DNA of 6,356 nt. It comes from Fidelibacterota bacterium (GTDB lineage: Bacteria > Fidelibacterota > UBA2242 > JAFGTP01). The DNA lies in contig JAIPJV010000126.1 in NCBI GenBank assembly GCA_021734005.1, forward strand, positions 1-6,356, written 5' to 3'. The notes under the pieces are model-generated. The model saw only the letters and a program-made list of their open reading frames with translations, searched no databases and was not told the DNA's origin. The translations under genes and the position numbers were made by a program. Below are positions 1 to 6,077 of the stretch, in pieces; within the stretch, counting starts at the first letter, position 1, and the number at the start of each line of letters is the position of its first letter.

Positions 1-1
1 G

Positions 2-103
2 GAACTGGACGTTAATGAGACCAAACATATTGAGCGGGTAATTGAAGCCCTTCAGGATATCGCTCCGCGTTTGGGTCTGGAAGGAGATTATAAAAATGAG
101 TAA
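2..103 (+). CDS. 3' end of an unidentified gene (partial)
   Basis: An open frame enters from the left edge and ends at TAA 101-103, giving 33 residues that finish ...LGLEGDYKNE. The visible piece contains an amphipathic helix-like stretch (KHIERVIEALQDIA) of a kind common at the C-terminus of many enzymes, for example PLP-dependent transferases, but it is too short to identify. The ATG of the next gene lies 8 bases inside this frame (overlap 96-103), and that gene's ribosome binding site is also within this frame. The two are therefore probably co-transcribed and translationally coupled. The frame is judged real from the tight overlap and the plausible composition. The function is not recognised. 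Confidence 0.55.
   Translation, partial: ELDVNETKHIERVIEALQDIAPRLGLEGDYKNE
81..86 (+). promoter_or_regulatory. Ribosome binding site that fixes the PspC-protein start at 96
   Basis: AAGGAG lies 9 bases before ATG 96, inside the end of the preceding gene. It supports the 96 start rather than the upstream ATG at 42, which would add 18 residues with no family match. Confidence 0.75.
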
Positions 104-365
104 AGAATGCAGAAAATGTGGCCATACTTTAGATGATGATGACAAATATTGTCCCGCCTGCGGAACTCCAGTCGATGTTAAGCAGTTACTGCGATCAAAA
201 AATGATGCCAAGATACTAGGTGTCTGTGGAGGGCTGGCTGAGTATTTTGATATTGATTCCAATCTTATCAGATTGATTGCAACGCTTTTGATCGTAGCTA
301 CCGGTATTTTTCCCGGCCTGATTATCTATTTTGTGGCTGGAATGATCATTCCGCTGGAGGAATAA
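96..365 (+). CDS. Zinc-ribbon PspC-domain small membrane protein
   Basis: This is an 89-residue protein with two parts. Residues 1-23 form a zinc ribbon with paired cysteines C5/C8 and C19/C22 (CRKCG and CPACG). Residues about 31-88 match the PspC family: a basic lead-in (LLRSKNDAKI), the family signature GVCGGLAEYFDID at 42-54, then one hydrophobic segment at about 60-85 ending in IIPLEE. PspC proteins are inner-membrane proteins, best known from the phage-shock (envelope stress) response. Stand-alone zinc-ribbon versions are widespread in bacteria and little characterised, so a stress role here is by family only. The start at 96 is chosen over an upstream in-frame ATG at 42 because AAGGAG (81-86) lies at proper spacing and the zinc ribbon begins at once. 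No pspA or pspB is visible nearby. Confidence 0.88.
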   Translation: MSKECRKCGHTLDDDDKYCPACGTPVDVKQLLRSKNDAKILGVCGGLAEYFDIDSNLIRLIATLLIVATGIFPGLIIYFVAGMIIPLEE

Positions 366-433
366 GTTGCAATCCTTACTGACAATCAAACTGAATCTGT
401 AAAAACCAGCTGGTTAATTTACGGCAGATCCTA

Positions 434-440
434 TTATAAC
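434..440 (+). promoter_or_regulatory. Possible -10 element upstream of the first permease
   Basis: TATAAC (435-440), within CTATTATAAC, matches the sigma70 -10 consensus at five of six positions and lies about 33 bases before the permease ATG at 473. The -35 position has only a poor match (TGGTTA, 411-416, 18-base spacing). In AT-rich DNA such matches are common by chance. It is listed because this is the only 107-base gap before the gene and no promoter further upstream is visible. Confidence 0.25.
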
Positions 441-472
441 AATTAAGAAGTCCATGAGTATTGGAGAATTTA

Positions 473-1666
473 ATGAGTGAGAAGTTGCATAAAAATATAT
501 CCTTATTAAGCGCTTTTAGTATTGCGGCTGGTGCCATGATCAGTTCCGGCCTATTTGTATTGCCGGGTGTGGTATATACAAATGTTGGTCCCGCTATAAT
601 TTTAGTATATTTTCTGGGCGGGATTCTAATGATACCAACTATATTTTCCCAATCAGAATTGGCTACCGCCATGCCCAAAGCTGGTGGAGCTTATAACTAT
701 ATTATGCGGATATTAGGTGCTCCGGCAGGAATGATAGCCGGATTCGCCAGCTGGTTTTCTGTTGCCATGAAAAGCGCTTTTGCTCTGATTGGAATTGGCA
801 CATTTTTATCTCTAATCAATCCGGGAGTACCGGAATTTCAGATAAGATTATTAGCAGCCGGTGCAGCAATATTTTTTACATTGATCAATCTGTTTAGTAC
901 CAAGCATTCCGGAAATTTGCAGACGATTATGGTACTTACTCTTATGGGAATTCTCACTCTATTTCTTGTTACCGGATACCCGAATATTGAGATGAACCAT
1001 TATCAGAATTTTTTCGCAAAAGGCCCGGTAGCATTCATTGCTGCTGTTGGTATGATATTTATATCTTTTGGAGGGTTGACGAATTTAGCGAGTATGTCGG
1101 AAGAGATAACAGATTCCGGTAAGAACCTTCCCAAGGCAATGTTTCTGGCATTTATCATCATGATGGGCTTTTATATATTAGTAATAGCAACAGTTGTTGG
1201 TGTTTTGCCCCATGATATCCTTTCCGGGAATTTAACTCCAGTTTCGACAGCTGCAAAACACTTTGCTGGTAATATAGGCTTGATTTTGATGTCTTTTACA
1301 GCCATGCTGGCCTTTGTTACTACTGCGAATGCCGGGATAATGTCGGCCTCCCGGGTGGGCCTTGCTTTAGGACGAGATGGTTTGGTACCGGAAGTTTTTA
1401 CAAAACTTAGCGACCAACATAAAACTCCATATATTTCAGTATTATTTACTGGTGGTTTTATTACTGTTATAATCTTGTCTCTGCATATCGATTCCCTGGT
1501 CAAAGTCGCATCGGCAATGATGCTTTTTCTGTTTATTTTAAATAATTTGTCTTTAATAATCATCAGAAATATCAATTTAAGAAATTATAGGCCGACATTT
1601 AAAGCCCCTTTATTCCCTTATCTTCAGATGTTTGCCATAGGTGTCTATTTAATTCTGATATATTAG
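473..1666 (+). CDS. APC-superfamily permease, left copy, ended by TAG before helix 12
   Basis: This 397-residue membrane protein belongs to the amino acid-polyamine-organocation (APC) transporters. The N-terminal signature GAMISSGLFVLPG (residues 20-32) is the unwound TM1 substrate-binding region of the family. The SMSEEI segment after TM6 and SASR...LGRDGLVPEVF after TM8 are also typical. About 11 hydrophobic helices are visible. A full APC core has 12, and the twelfth is encoded at the start of the next gene. Translation starts at ATG 473, with GGAG (463-466) six bases upstream. A TTG at 461 is in frame, but the paralogue at 2540 begins at the matching Met. The gene ends at TAG 1664-1666, exactly where the paralogue has Gln398 (CAA), and ATG 1667 follows with no gap. 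Substrate is probably an amino acid or amine but cannot be told. It could be a functional split gene, a readthrough gene, or the 5' part of a pseudogene. Confidence 0.85.
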   Translation: MSEKLHKNISLLSAFSIAAGAMISSGLFVLPGVVYTNVGPAIILVYFLGGILMIPTIFSQSELATAMPKAGGAYNYIMRILGAPAGMIAGFASWFSVAMKSAFALIGIGTFLSLINPGVPEFQIRLLAAGAAIFFTLINLFSTKHSGNLQTIMVLTLMGILTLFLVTGYPNIEMNHYQNFFAKGPVAFIAAVGMIFISFGGLTNLASMSEEITDSGKNLPKAMFLAFIIMMGFYILVIATVVGVLPHDILSGNLTPVSTAAKHFAGNIGLILMSFTAMLAFVTTANAGIMSASRVGLALGRDGLVPEVFTKLSDQHKTPYISVLFTGGFITVIILSLHIDSLVKVASAMMLFLFILNNLSLIIIRNINLRNYRPTFKAPLFPYLQMFAIGVYLILIY

Positions 1667-1669
1667 ATG
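1664..1669 (+). other. Stop-start junction (TAG-ATG) splitting the left permease-EIIA unit
   Basis: The TAG at 1664-1666 abuts ATG 1667-1669 with no intervening base. In the right copy the same place reads CAA ATG (3731-3736), encoding Gln398-Met399. The surrounding sequence aligns without gaps on both sides, so the difference is a substitution, not a frameshift. A CAG-to-TAG change needs one base. The break falls in the short loop between predicted TM11 and TM12. Confidence 0.85.
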
Positions 1670-2350
1670 GGCGCCAAAATACTTCTAATGACAATCTTTG
1701 TGATCTTTGCCTGTCTGGTTTGGTTCTATTTTTATGCCCGGAATAAAGATCACTCTAAGTCAGCTCTTATTCTTTTGGTTAAAAAAATTGCCGATGAAAA
1801 GTTACCCAAAGAAATGTTTCATGAGGATATAGAAGCAGAACTTTTTGAACTCTTGAAACATCGTGAAGAGATTCTGGAGGATTTCTTTGATAAAAATGTC
1901 AAATCAGGAATTGCACTTGACCTGGATAAAAAAATGGATAAAGATGAATTTTTAAAATTGATATCTGAGAAGCTGTCTCCGGATATTGGACAGAGCAAAG
2001 AGAAGATTTATGAAGAATTTCTCGAAAGAGAAAAAGCCTCGTCGACCAATATTGCTGAAGGAGTGGCTATCCCCCATATTGTTATCCCCGGGGAAAACCG
2101 TTTCCAATTAGCCCTGGCAAGAGCAAACCAGGGCATTGAATGGGAAGCTGATAGTGAACCTGTAAAAGCTGTCTTTGTCTTAATTGGTTCCATTGATAGG
2201 CGGGATACTCATCTAAAAGCTTTAATGGCTGTCTCTCAAATAGTGCAAAATGATGAATTTTTCACACGCTGGGAAGCAGCAGATAATGCCGAAGATTTAA
2301 AATCGACAATCATGTTAATGCCCAGAAAAAGGCACAATAAGGTTTCCTAA
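1667..2350 (+). CDS. Last transporter helix plus PTS EIIA (fructose/mannitol/Ntr-type) domain, left copy
   Basis: A 227-residue product starts at the ATG directly after the permease TAG. Residues 4-23 form one membrane helix (matching TM12 of the fused paralogue), followed by the basic stretch YARNK, which puts the rest in the cytoplasm. Residues about 27-70 are a charged, probably helical linker. Residues about 72-215 are a PTS EIIA type-2 domain: GVAIPH with the likely phosphorylated His137, then THLKALMAVSQIV with the second conserved His182. The reading frame is intact over all 227 codons and both histidines are kept, which argues for continued function. No Shine-Dalgarno sequence is seen before ATG 1667, so translation would need stop-start reinitiation (TAG-ATG) or UAG readthrough, which would give a 625-residue fusion. 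Identity to the matching part of the 2540 gene is about 71% by eye. Confidence 0.8.
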   Translation: MGAKILLMTIFVIFACLVWFYFYARNKDHSKSALILLVKKIADEKLPKEMFHEDIEAELFELLKHREEILEDFFDKNVKSGIALDLDKKMDKDEFLKLISEKLSPDIGQSKEKIYEEFLEREKASSTNIAEGVAIPHIVIPGENRFQLALARANQGIEWEADSEPVKAVFVLIGSIDRRDTHLKALMAVSQIVQNDEFFTRWEAADNAEDLKSTIMLMPRKRHNKVS

Positions 2351-2426
2351 ATTTGTATGATACCTTTTTGAATTTTTAGATTATTCAGGAGTATTAGCAA
2401 TGGTATACATTTGTTGAATAACATAA

Positions 2427-2451
2427 ATCCATAACCTTATCTAATATGGAT
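2427..2451. promoter_or_regulatory. Inverted repeat in the spacer between the two permease units
   Basis: ATCCATA (2427-2433) and TATGGAT (2445-2451) form a perfect 7-base dyad with an 11-base centre, about 90 bases before the second permease start. No T-tract follows, so it does not look like a rho-independent terminator. A regulator binding site is possible, but a 7-base dyad in AT-rich DNA can occur by chance. The rest of the 189-base spacer (2351-2539) shows no open frame of note and no convincing promoter. GATAAT (2505-2510) is a -10-like hexamer without a good -35. Confidence 0.25.
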
Positions 2452-2539
2452 AGATTCAAAATGAAAATTACTTTAATATGATGAAAACAATAGTTAATAT
2501 TATAGATAATTGATATTGCATGAAAAACCAGGGTAGCGT

Positions 2540-4426
2540 ATGAATGAAAAGTTGCACAAAAATATATCCTTATTAAGCGCCTTCAGTATTGCTGCAGGAG
2601 CCATGATCAGTTCTGGCCTATTTGTTTTACCTGGAGTAGTATATACAAAAACCGGCCCCGCTATCATTGTCGTCTATTTTTTTGCCGGTTTGCTAATGAT
2701 ACCAACAATATTTTCACAATCAGAACTGGCTACTGCCATGCCCAAAGCCGGTGGAGCTTACAATTATATCATGCGAATCCTGGGCGCTCCTACAGGTATG
2801 GTAGCCGGGTTTACAAGCTGGTTTTCAATAGCCATGAAAAGTGCCTTTGCTCTGGTTGGAATTGGCACTTTTTTAACTTTAATAAATCCGGACGTTCCTG
2901 AATTTCAGATCAGATTATTAGCTGCTGGCGCTGCTGTATTTTTTACTCTTATAAATCTACTTAGTACAAAATATTCCGGTAATCTTCAAACTATAATGGT
3001 TATTGTATTGTTGTCAATCTTAACCCTCTTTCTAATTGCCGGTTATCCCGGAGTTAAATTAGATCACTATCAGAATTTTTTTGCTAAAGGTAAAAACGCC
3101 TTTTTTGCTGCCGTTGGAATGGTTTTTATTTCCTTTGGGGGGTTGACAAAGATAGCCAGTATGTCAGAAGAGATAAAAAAATCGGGTAAAAATTTACCCA
3201 AAGCTATGTTCCTGGCCTTCTTTATAATGATGAGTTTTTATCTCTTAGTTATTGCTATTGTGGTCGGAATATTGCCCCATGATATTCTTGCTGATAATTT
3301 AACCCCCATAACAACAGCTGCTAAACAAATTGCTGGTAAAGTTGGTGTTATCCTGATGTCCATTACAGCCATGCTGGCCTTTGTAACTACTGCAAATGCC
3401 GGGATAATGTCTGCTTCGCGAGTGCCTTTAGGAATGGGGAGGGATGGCCTAATCCCGGAAATTTTCACCAAATTAACTGATAAAAACAAGACACCTTATG
3501 TTTCCATATTGATAACTGGTGGCTTTATGACTGTTATTATTCTGGCTTTGCAAATAGAATCACTGGTTAAAGTTGCCTCGGCTATGCTATTACTTTTTTT
3601 TATCCTCGATAATCTGTCTTTAATAATCATCAGAAACATAGATTTCAGAAACTATAAGCCAACCTTCAAAGCCCCCTTATTTCCCTATCTTCAAATGTTT
3701 GCCATAGTTGTCTATCTGCTTTTAATATATCAAATGGGAGCTAAAATCCTGTTGATGACAATTATTGCAATTCTACTTTGTCTGGGTTGGTATTATTTTT
3801 ATGCACGGGAGAAAGAGTTCTCTCAATCAGCCCTTATTCTGCTGGCTCAAAAAATATTAGATCAAAAAATGCCAGACGATGTTGATCATGATAGTATTGA
3901 AGAGGAGCTTTTTGAACTGCTCCAGCATCGGGAAGAAATTATGGAAGATTTCTTTGACAAAACTGTTAAATCTGGTATTGCCCTTGATGTAGATCGGAAA
4001 ATGGATAAAGACGAGTTTCTTAAAATTATTTCTGAGAAATTAGCACCACAGATTGACCAGGACAAAAGTAAGGTCTATGAAGAATTTTGTGATAGAGAAA
4101 GTAAATCCTCCACTAATATTGCTGACGGAATAGCTATACCGCATATAATTATCCCGGGGGAAAATAGATTTCAATTGGCTCTGGCCAGAAATAAAGAAGG
4201 AATTGCCTGGGAGGAAGGAAGTGATCCCGTCAAAGCTGTTTTTGTGCTAATTGGCTCTGCTGATATGCGTGATACCCATTTAAAAGCACTGATGGCCGTT
4301 TCTCAAATTGTTCAGAACAAAGAATTTTTTGCTAAATGGATGGGTGCCAAAGGACCGGAAGATCTAAAGTCTGTGATTCGACTTATGCCGCGAAGTAGAA
4401 GAATCAAAAAAGAGAATAGTACGTAA
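2540..4426 (+). CDS. APC-superfamily permease fused to a PTS EIIA domain (right copy, intact)
   Basis: This 628-residue protein has 12 predicted membrane helices (roughly residues 10-32, 38-58, 86-112, 124-142, 150-169, 187-203, 222-245, 268-290, 318-338, 345-364, 380-397, 400-421), a charged linker (about 425-468), and a C-terminal PTS EIIA type-2 domain (about 470-614). APC marks are GAMISSGLFVLPG (20-32), SMSEEI (207-212) and the SASR...GRDGLIPEIF loop (291-309). EIIA marks are GIAIPH with likely phospho-acceptor His535 and THLKALMAVSQIV with His580. The family moves amino acids or related amines across the inner membrane. The fused EIIA could gate transport according to PTS phosphorylation, which is inference. 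Start at ATG 2540 has a weak AGGG (2530-2533) upstream and matches the paralogue's start. Fusion to EIIA is unusual for APC carriers, which more often have no accessory domain or a UspA one. The substrate is unknown. Confidence 0.92.
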   Translation: MNEKLHKNISLLSAFSIAAGAMISSGLFVLPGVVYTKTGPAIIVVYFFAGLLMIPTIFSQSELATAMPKAGGAYNYIMRILGAPTGMVAGFTSWFSIAMKSAFALVGIGTFLTLINPDVPEFQIRLLAAGAAVFFTLINLLSTKYSGNLQTIMVIVLLSILTLFLIAGYPGVKLDHYQNFFAKGKNAFFAAVGMVFISFGGLTKIASMSEEIKKSGKNLPKAMFLAFFIMMSFYLLVIAIVVGILPHDILADNLTPITTAAKQIAGKVGVILMSITAMLAFVTTANAGIMSASRVPLGMGRDGLIPEIFTKLTDKNKTPYVSILITGGFMTVIILALQIESLVKVASAMLLLFFILDNLSLIIIRNIDFRNYKPTFKAPLFPYLQMFAIVVYLLLIYQMGAKILLMTIIAILLCLGWYYFYAREKEFSQSALILLAQKILDQKMPDDVDHDSIEEELFELLQHREEIMEDFFDKTVKSGIALDVDRKMDKDEFLKIISEKLAPQIDQDKSKVYEEFCDRESKSSTNIADGIAIPHIIIPGENRFQLALARNKEGIAWEEGSDPVKAVFVLIGSADMRDTHLKALMAVSQIVQNKEFFAKWMGAKGPEDLKSVIRLMPRSRRIKKENST

Positions 4427-4450
4427 GGAATTTTGAAATTTGCAATCTCC

Positions 4451-4466
4451 ATTTTTTATAAAAAAT
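4451..4466. other. AT-only palindrome in the spacer before pyruvate kinase
   Basis: ATTTTTTATAAAAAAT is a perfect 16-base palindrome, 25 bases after the right permease stop. It has no G or C, so a stable RNA hairpin is unlikely, though the T-run could contribute to weak termination. The spacer 4427-4573 shows no coding frame. TGTAAT (4541-4546) resembles a -10 hexamer but has no good -35, so the pyruvate kinase promoter is not resolved. Confidence 0.3.
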
Positions 4467-4565
4467 ATTTGATGAGTTGCTGCAATCAACGAGAATTGTT
4501 TTGGAAAATGGTAGAATTATTATTGATATAAATAAAAATATGTAATCGGCCCACTAAAAAATAAT

Positions 4566-4571
4566 AAAGGG
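4566..4571 (+). promoter_or_regulatory. Ribosome binding site that favours pyk start 4577
   Basis: AAAGGG is five bases from ATG 4577 but only two from ATG 4574. The second of the two tandem ATGs is therefore the better start, and it also gives the usual family N-terminus, MRKTKIVCTIGP. Confidence 0.6.
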
Positions 4572-4576
4572 ATATG

Positions 4577-6001
4577 ATGAGAAAAACCAAAATCGTATGT
4601 ACAATTGGCCCCAGTACTCGAAAAAAAGGGGAAATCGTAAATCTGGTTAAAGCGGGAATGAATGTTGCTCGCCTTAACTTTTCCCACGGAACAAAGCAGG
4701 CTCATAAAAAATCAATGCAAAATATTCGCGAAGCCAGCCGGGAACAAAACCAACCTGTTGCCATTCTCCAGGATCTGGCCGGCCCCAAAATTCGCATTGG
4801 TGAAATTGAAAACGCTCCCGTTGTTTTAAAACCGGGGCAGAAATATATTCTGACCAATCGCAATGTTACCGGGGACAAAAAACAGGTTTCGCTCAATTAT
4901 AAAAAGTTACCTGAAGATGTAAAACCGGGTGATACTTTACTGCTGGCTGATGGTGCTCTGGAAATGGAAGTTGTAAATACGAGCAAAACTGACATTGAAT
5001 GCAAAGTCATTGTAGGCGGCGAATTGAGTTCTAAAAAAGGAATAAATCTTCCAGATACGGTGATCAGTACTAAAACATTAACAGAAAAAGATTGCAAGGA
5101 TCTGGATTTTGGTCTGGAAAATAATGTTGATTATGTGGCTCTTTCTTTTGTCCGTTCAGCTGCTGATGTACAGGAGGTCAAAGATATTATTGATGACTCC
5201 GATAACAAAGCCGGTTTAATTGCAAAAATTGAAAAAAATGAGGCCTTGAAAGAGATAGATGAAATTCTGGAAGTTGTTGATGGAATCATGATAGCTCGTG
5301 GCGATCTGGGCGTGGAAATTCCTATTGAACGAGTGCCGGGAATCCAGAAAAGATTAACAGAAAAAGCCAAGTCTAAAGGTAAGATAGTGATTACGGCCAC
5401 CCAGATGTTGAAATCAATGGTTGATAATCCCCGGCCAACGAGAGCGGAAGTTACCGACGTAGCTAATGCAATTTATGATGGAACTGACGCTGTCATGCTT
5501 TCCGAAGAAACGGCTATTGGAAAATACCCGGTCAAAACTGTAGAAATGATGGGTAAAATTGCAGAATCAACAGAACAGGAGTTCCCTTATAAAGCCTGGA
5601 ATGAACGTTTTGATGACACTAATATGTGGATCGAGGAGTCTGTCGCCCGCTCAGCCTGTGATATGGCCAATCAGATCAATGCTATGGGGATTGTCAGTTT
5701 CACTCATACAGGAACTACTGCGAAATTGTTATCCAAATATAAGCCGGGGCAGAAAATTGTGGCCCTTACCTCCTACGAAAAAACCTATAATCAACTTGCC
5801 CTGGTCTGGGGAGTGTATCCACTTCATATGAAACAGGAGGATACAATTCGCAAAATGGATCAACAGGCCACAATTTCAGTTGTAGAAAAGGGACTTTGTA
5901 AGCCTGGCGAAACAATTGTGATCACTGCTGGTATTCCCCTCTATGAAGCCGGTACAACTAATCTTCTCAAAGTGGCAACAACAGGGAAAAGTCAAAATTA
6001 G
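4577..6001 (+). CDS. pyk: Pyruvate kinase
   Basis: This 474-residue enzyme catalyses the last step of glycolysis, PEP + ADP to pyruvate + ATP, in the cytoplasm, normally as a homotetramer. It begins RKTKIVCTIGPS, a hallmark of the family. The visible active-site parts are ARLNFSHG (residues 31-38, with Arg32 and Asn34), the AGPKIR loop (68-73), the IAKIEKNEA signature (215-223, catalytic Lys217 and metal ligand Glu219), ARGDLGVE (240-247, metal ligand Asp243) and TATQML (273-278). The B domain lies at about 70-165. The C-terminal domain (about 350-474) has the THTGTTAKLLSKYKP loop used for effector binding in many members. Length is normal, without the extra PEP-utilising domain of Bacillus enzymes. 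Start 4577 is preferred over the adjacent ATG 4574 because AAAGGG (4566-4571) is then five bases upstream. Lys71, Leu67, Ala68 and Ile74 fit the potassium-independent class. The gene ends with TAG, followed two codons later by an in-frame TGA. Confidence 0.97.
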   Translation: MRKTKIVCTIGPSTRKKGEIVNLVKAGMNVARLNFSHGTKQAHKKSMQNIREASREQNQPVAILQDLAGPKIRIGEIENAPVVLKPGQKYILTNRNVTGDKKQVSLNYKKLPEDVKPGDTLLLADGALEMEVVNTSKTDIECKVIVGGELSSKKGINLPDTVISTKTLTEKDCKDLDFGLENNVDYVALSFVRSAADVQEVKDIIDDSDNKAGLIAKIEKNEALKEIDEILEVVDGIMIARGDLGVEIPIERVPGIQKRLTEKAKSKGKIVITATQMLKSMVDNPRPTRAEVTDVANAIYDGTDAVMLSEETAIGKYPVKTVEMMGKIAESTEQEFPYKAWNERFDDTNMWIEESVARSACDMANQINAMGIVSFTHTGTTAKLLSKYKPGQKIVALTSYEKTYNQLALVWGVYPLHMKQEDTIRKMDQQATISVVEKGLCKPGETIVITAGIPLYEAGTTNLLKVATTGKSQN

Positions 6002-6003
6002 AG

Positions 6004-6033
6004 TTGACATAAGCGGAAGACCTTTTTCATAAT
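6004..6033 (+). promoter_or_regulatory. Sigma70-type promoter for the downstream envelope-protein gene
   Basis: A perfect -35 TTGACA (6004-6009) is followed after 18 bases by CATAAT (6028-6033), which matches the -10 consensus at five of six positions. It begins two bases after the pyk stop codon. A transcript would start near 6040, about 38 bases before the TTG start at 6078. This is the best promoter match in the window and suggests the last gene has its own transcription, separate from pyk. Confidence 0.65.
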
Positions 6034-6061
6034 GGGAAATTGCCGAGTGTCTAAAACTTAA

Positions 6062-6069
6062 AGAGAGGA
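6062..6069 (+). promoter_or_regulatory. Ribosome binding site that supports the TTG start at 6078
   Basis: AGAGAGGA lies eight bases before TTG 6078. The ATG at 6070 in another frame stops after three codons, and there is no ATG or GTG in the correct frame between the upstream stop (6030-6032) and the signal peptide. TTG is therefore the likely start. Confidence 0.65.
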
Positions 6070-6077
6070 ATGAGTAT

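Larger units (their letters stand above)
473..2350 (+). repeat. Left unit of a diverged tandem duplication (permease-EIIA)
   Basis: This 1.88-kb segment and 2540-4426 encode collinear proteins that align without gaps over nearly all of their length. By eye about 75 of 397 permease residues differ (about 81% identity), against about 65 of 227 in the helix-12/EIIA arm (about 71%). Third-codon positions have drifted widely, so the duplication is not recent. A few short blocks remain identical in DNA, for example 491-513 with 2558-2580, and 1548-1569 with its counterpart. The spacer sequences before the two copies do not align clearly. Confidence 0.9.

Noticed and set aside
42..95. Upstream in-frame ATG extending the PspC protein by 18 residues
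   Set aside because: The extension lies in the reading region of the previous gene, has no family match and no ribosome binding site. AAGGAG at 81-86 serves ATG 96.
461..472. TTG start adding four residues to the first permease
   Set aside because: The only good Shine-Dalgarno sequence, GGAG 463-466, lies inside this extension and serves ATG 473. The paralogue starts at the equivalent Met.
1171..1575. 134-residue frame on the minus strand inside the first permease
   Set aside because: It is antisense to a clear membrane-protein gene, has no recognisable motif or ribosome binding site, and similar antisense frames under the paralogue and pyk are typical shadows.
2387..2417. Tiny gene with AGGAG before ATG 2400 in the permease spacer
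   Set aside because: It stops after five codons (TGA), so it is not a credible gene or leader peptide.
5559..5831. 90-residue + strand frame inside pyk
   Set aside because: It lies wholly within the conserved pyruvate kinase C-terminal region in another frame and has no family features.
5991..6008. GTCAA...TTGAC hairpin across the pyk stop as a terminator
   Set aside because: The stem is only five base pairs with an eight-base loop and no T-tract directly after it. The right arm is better explained as the -35 element of the downstream promoter.
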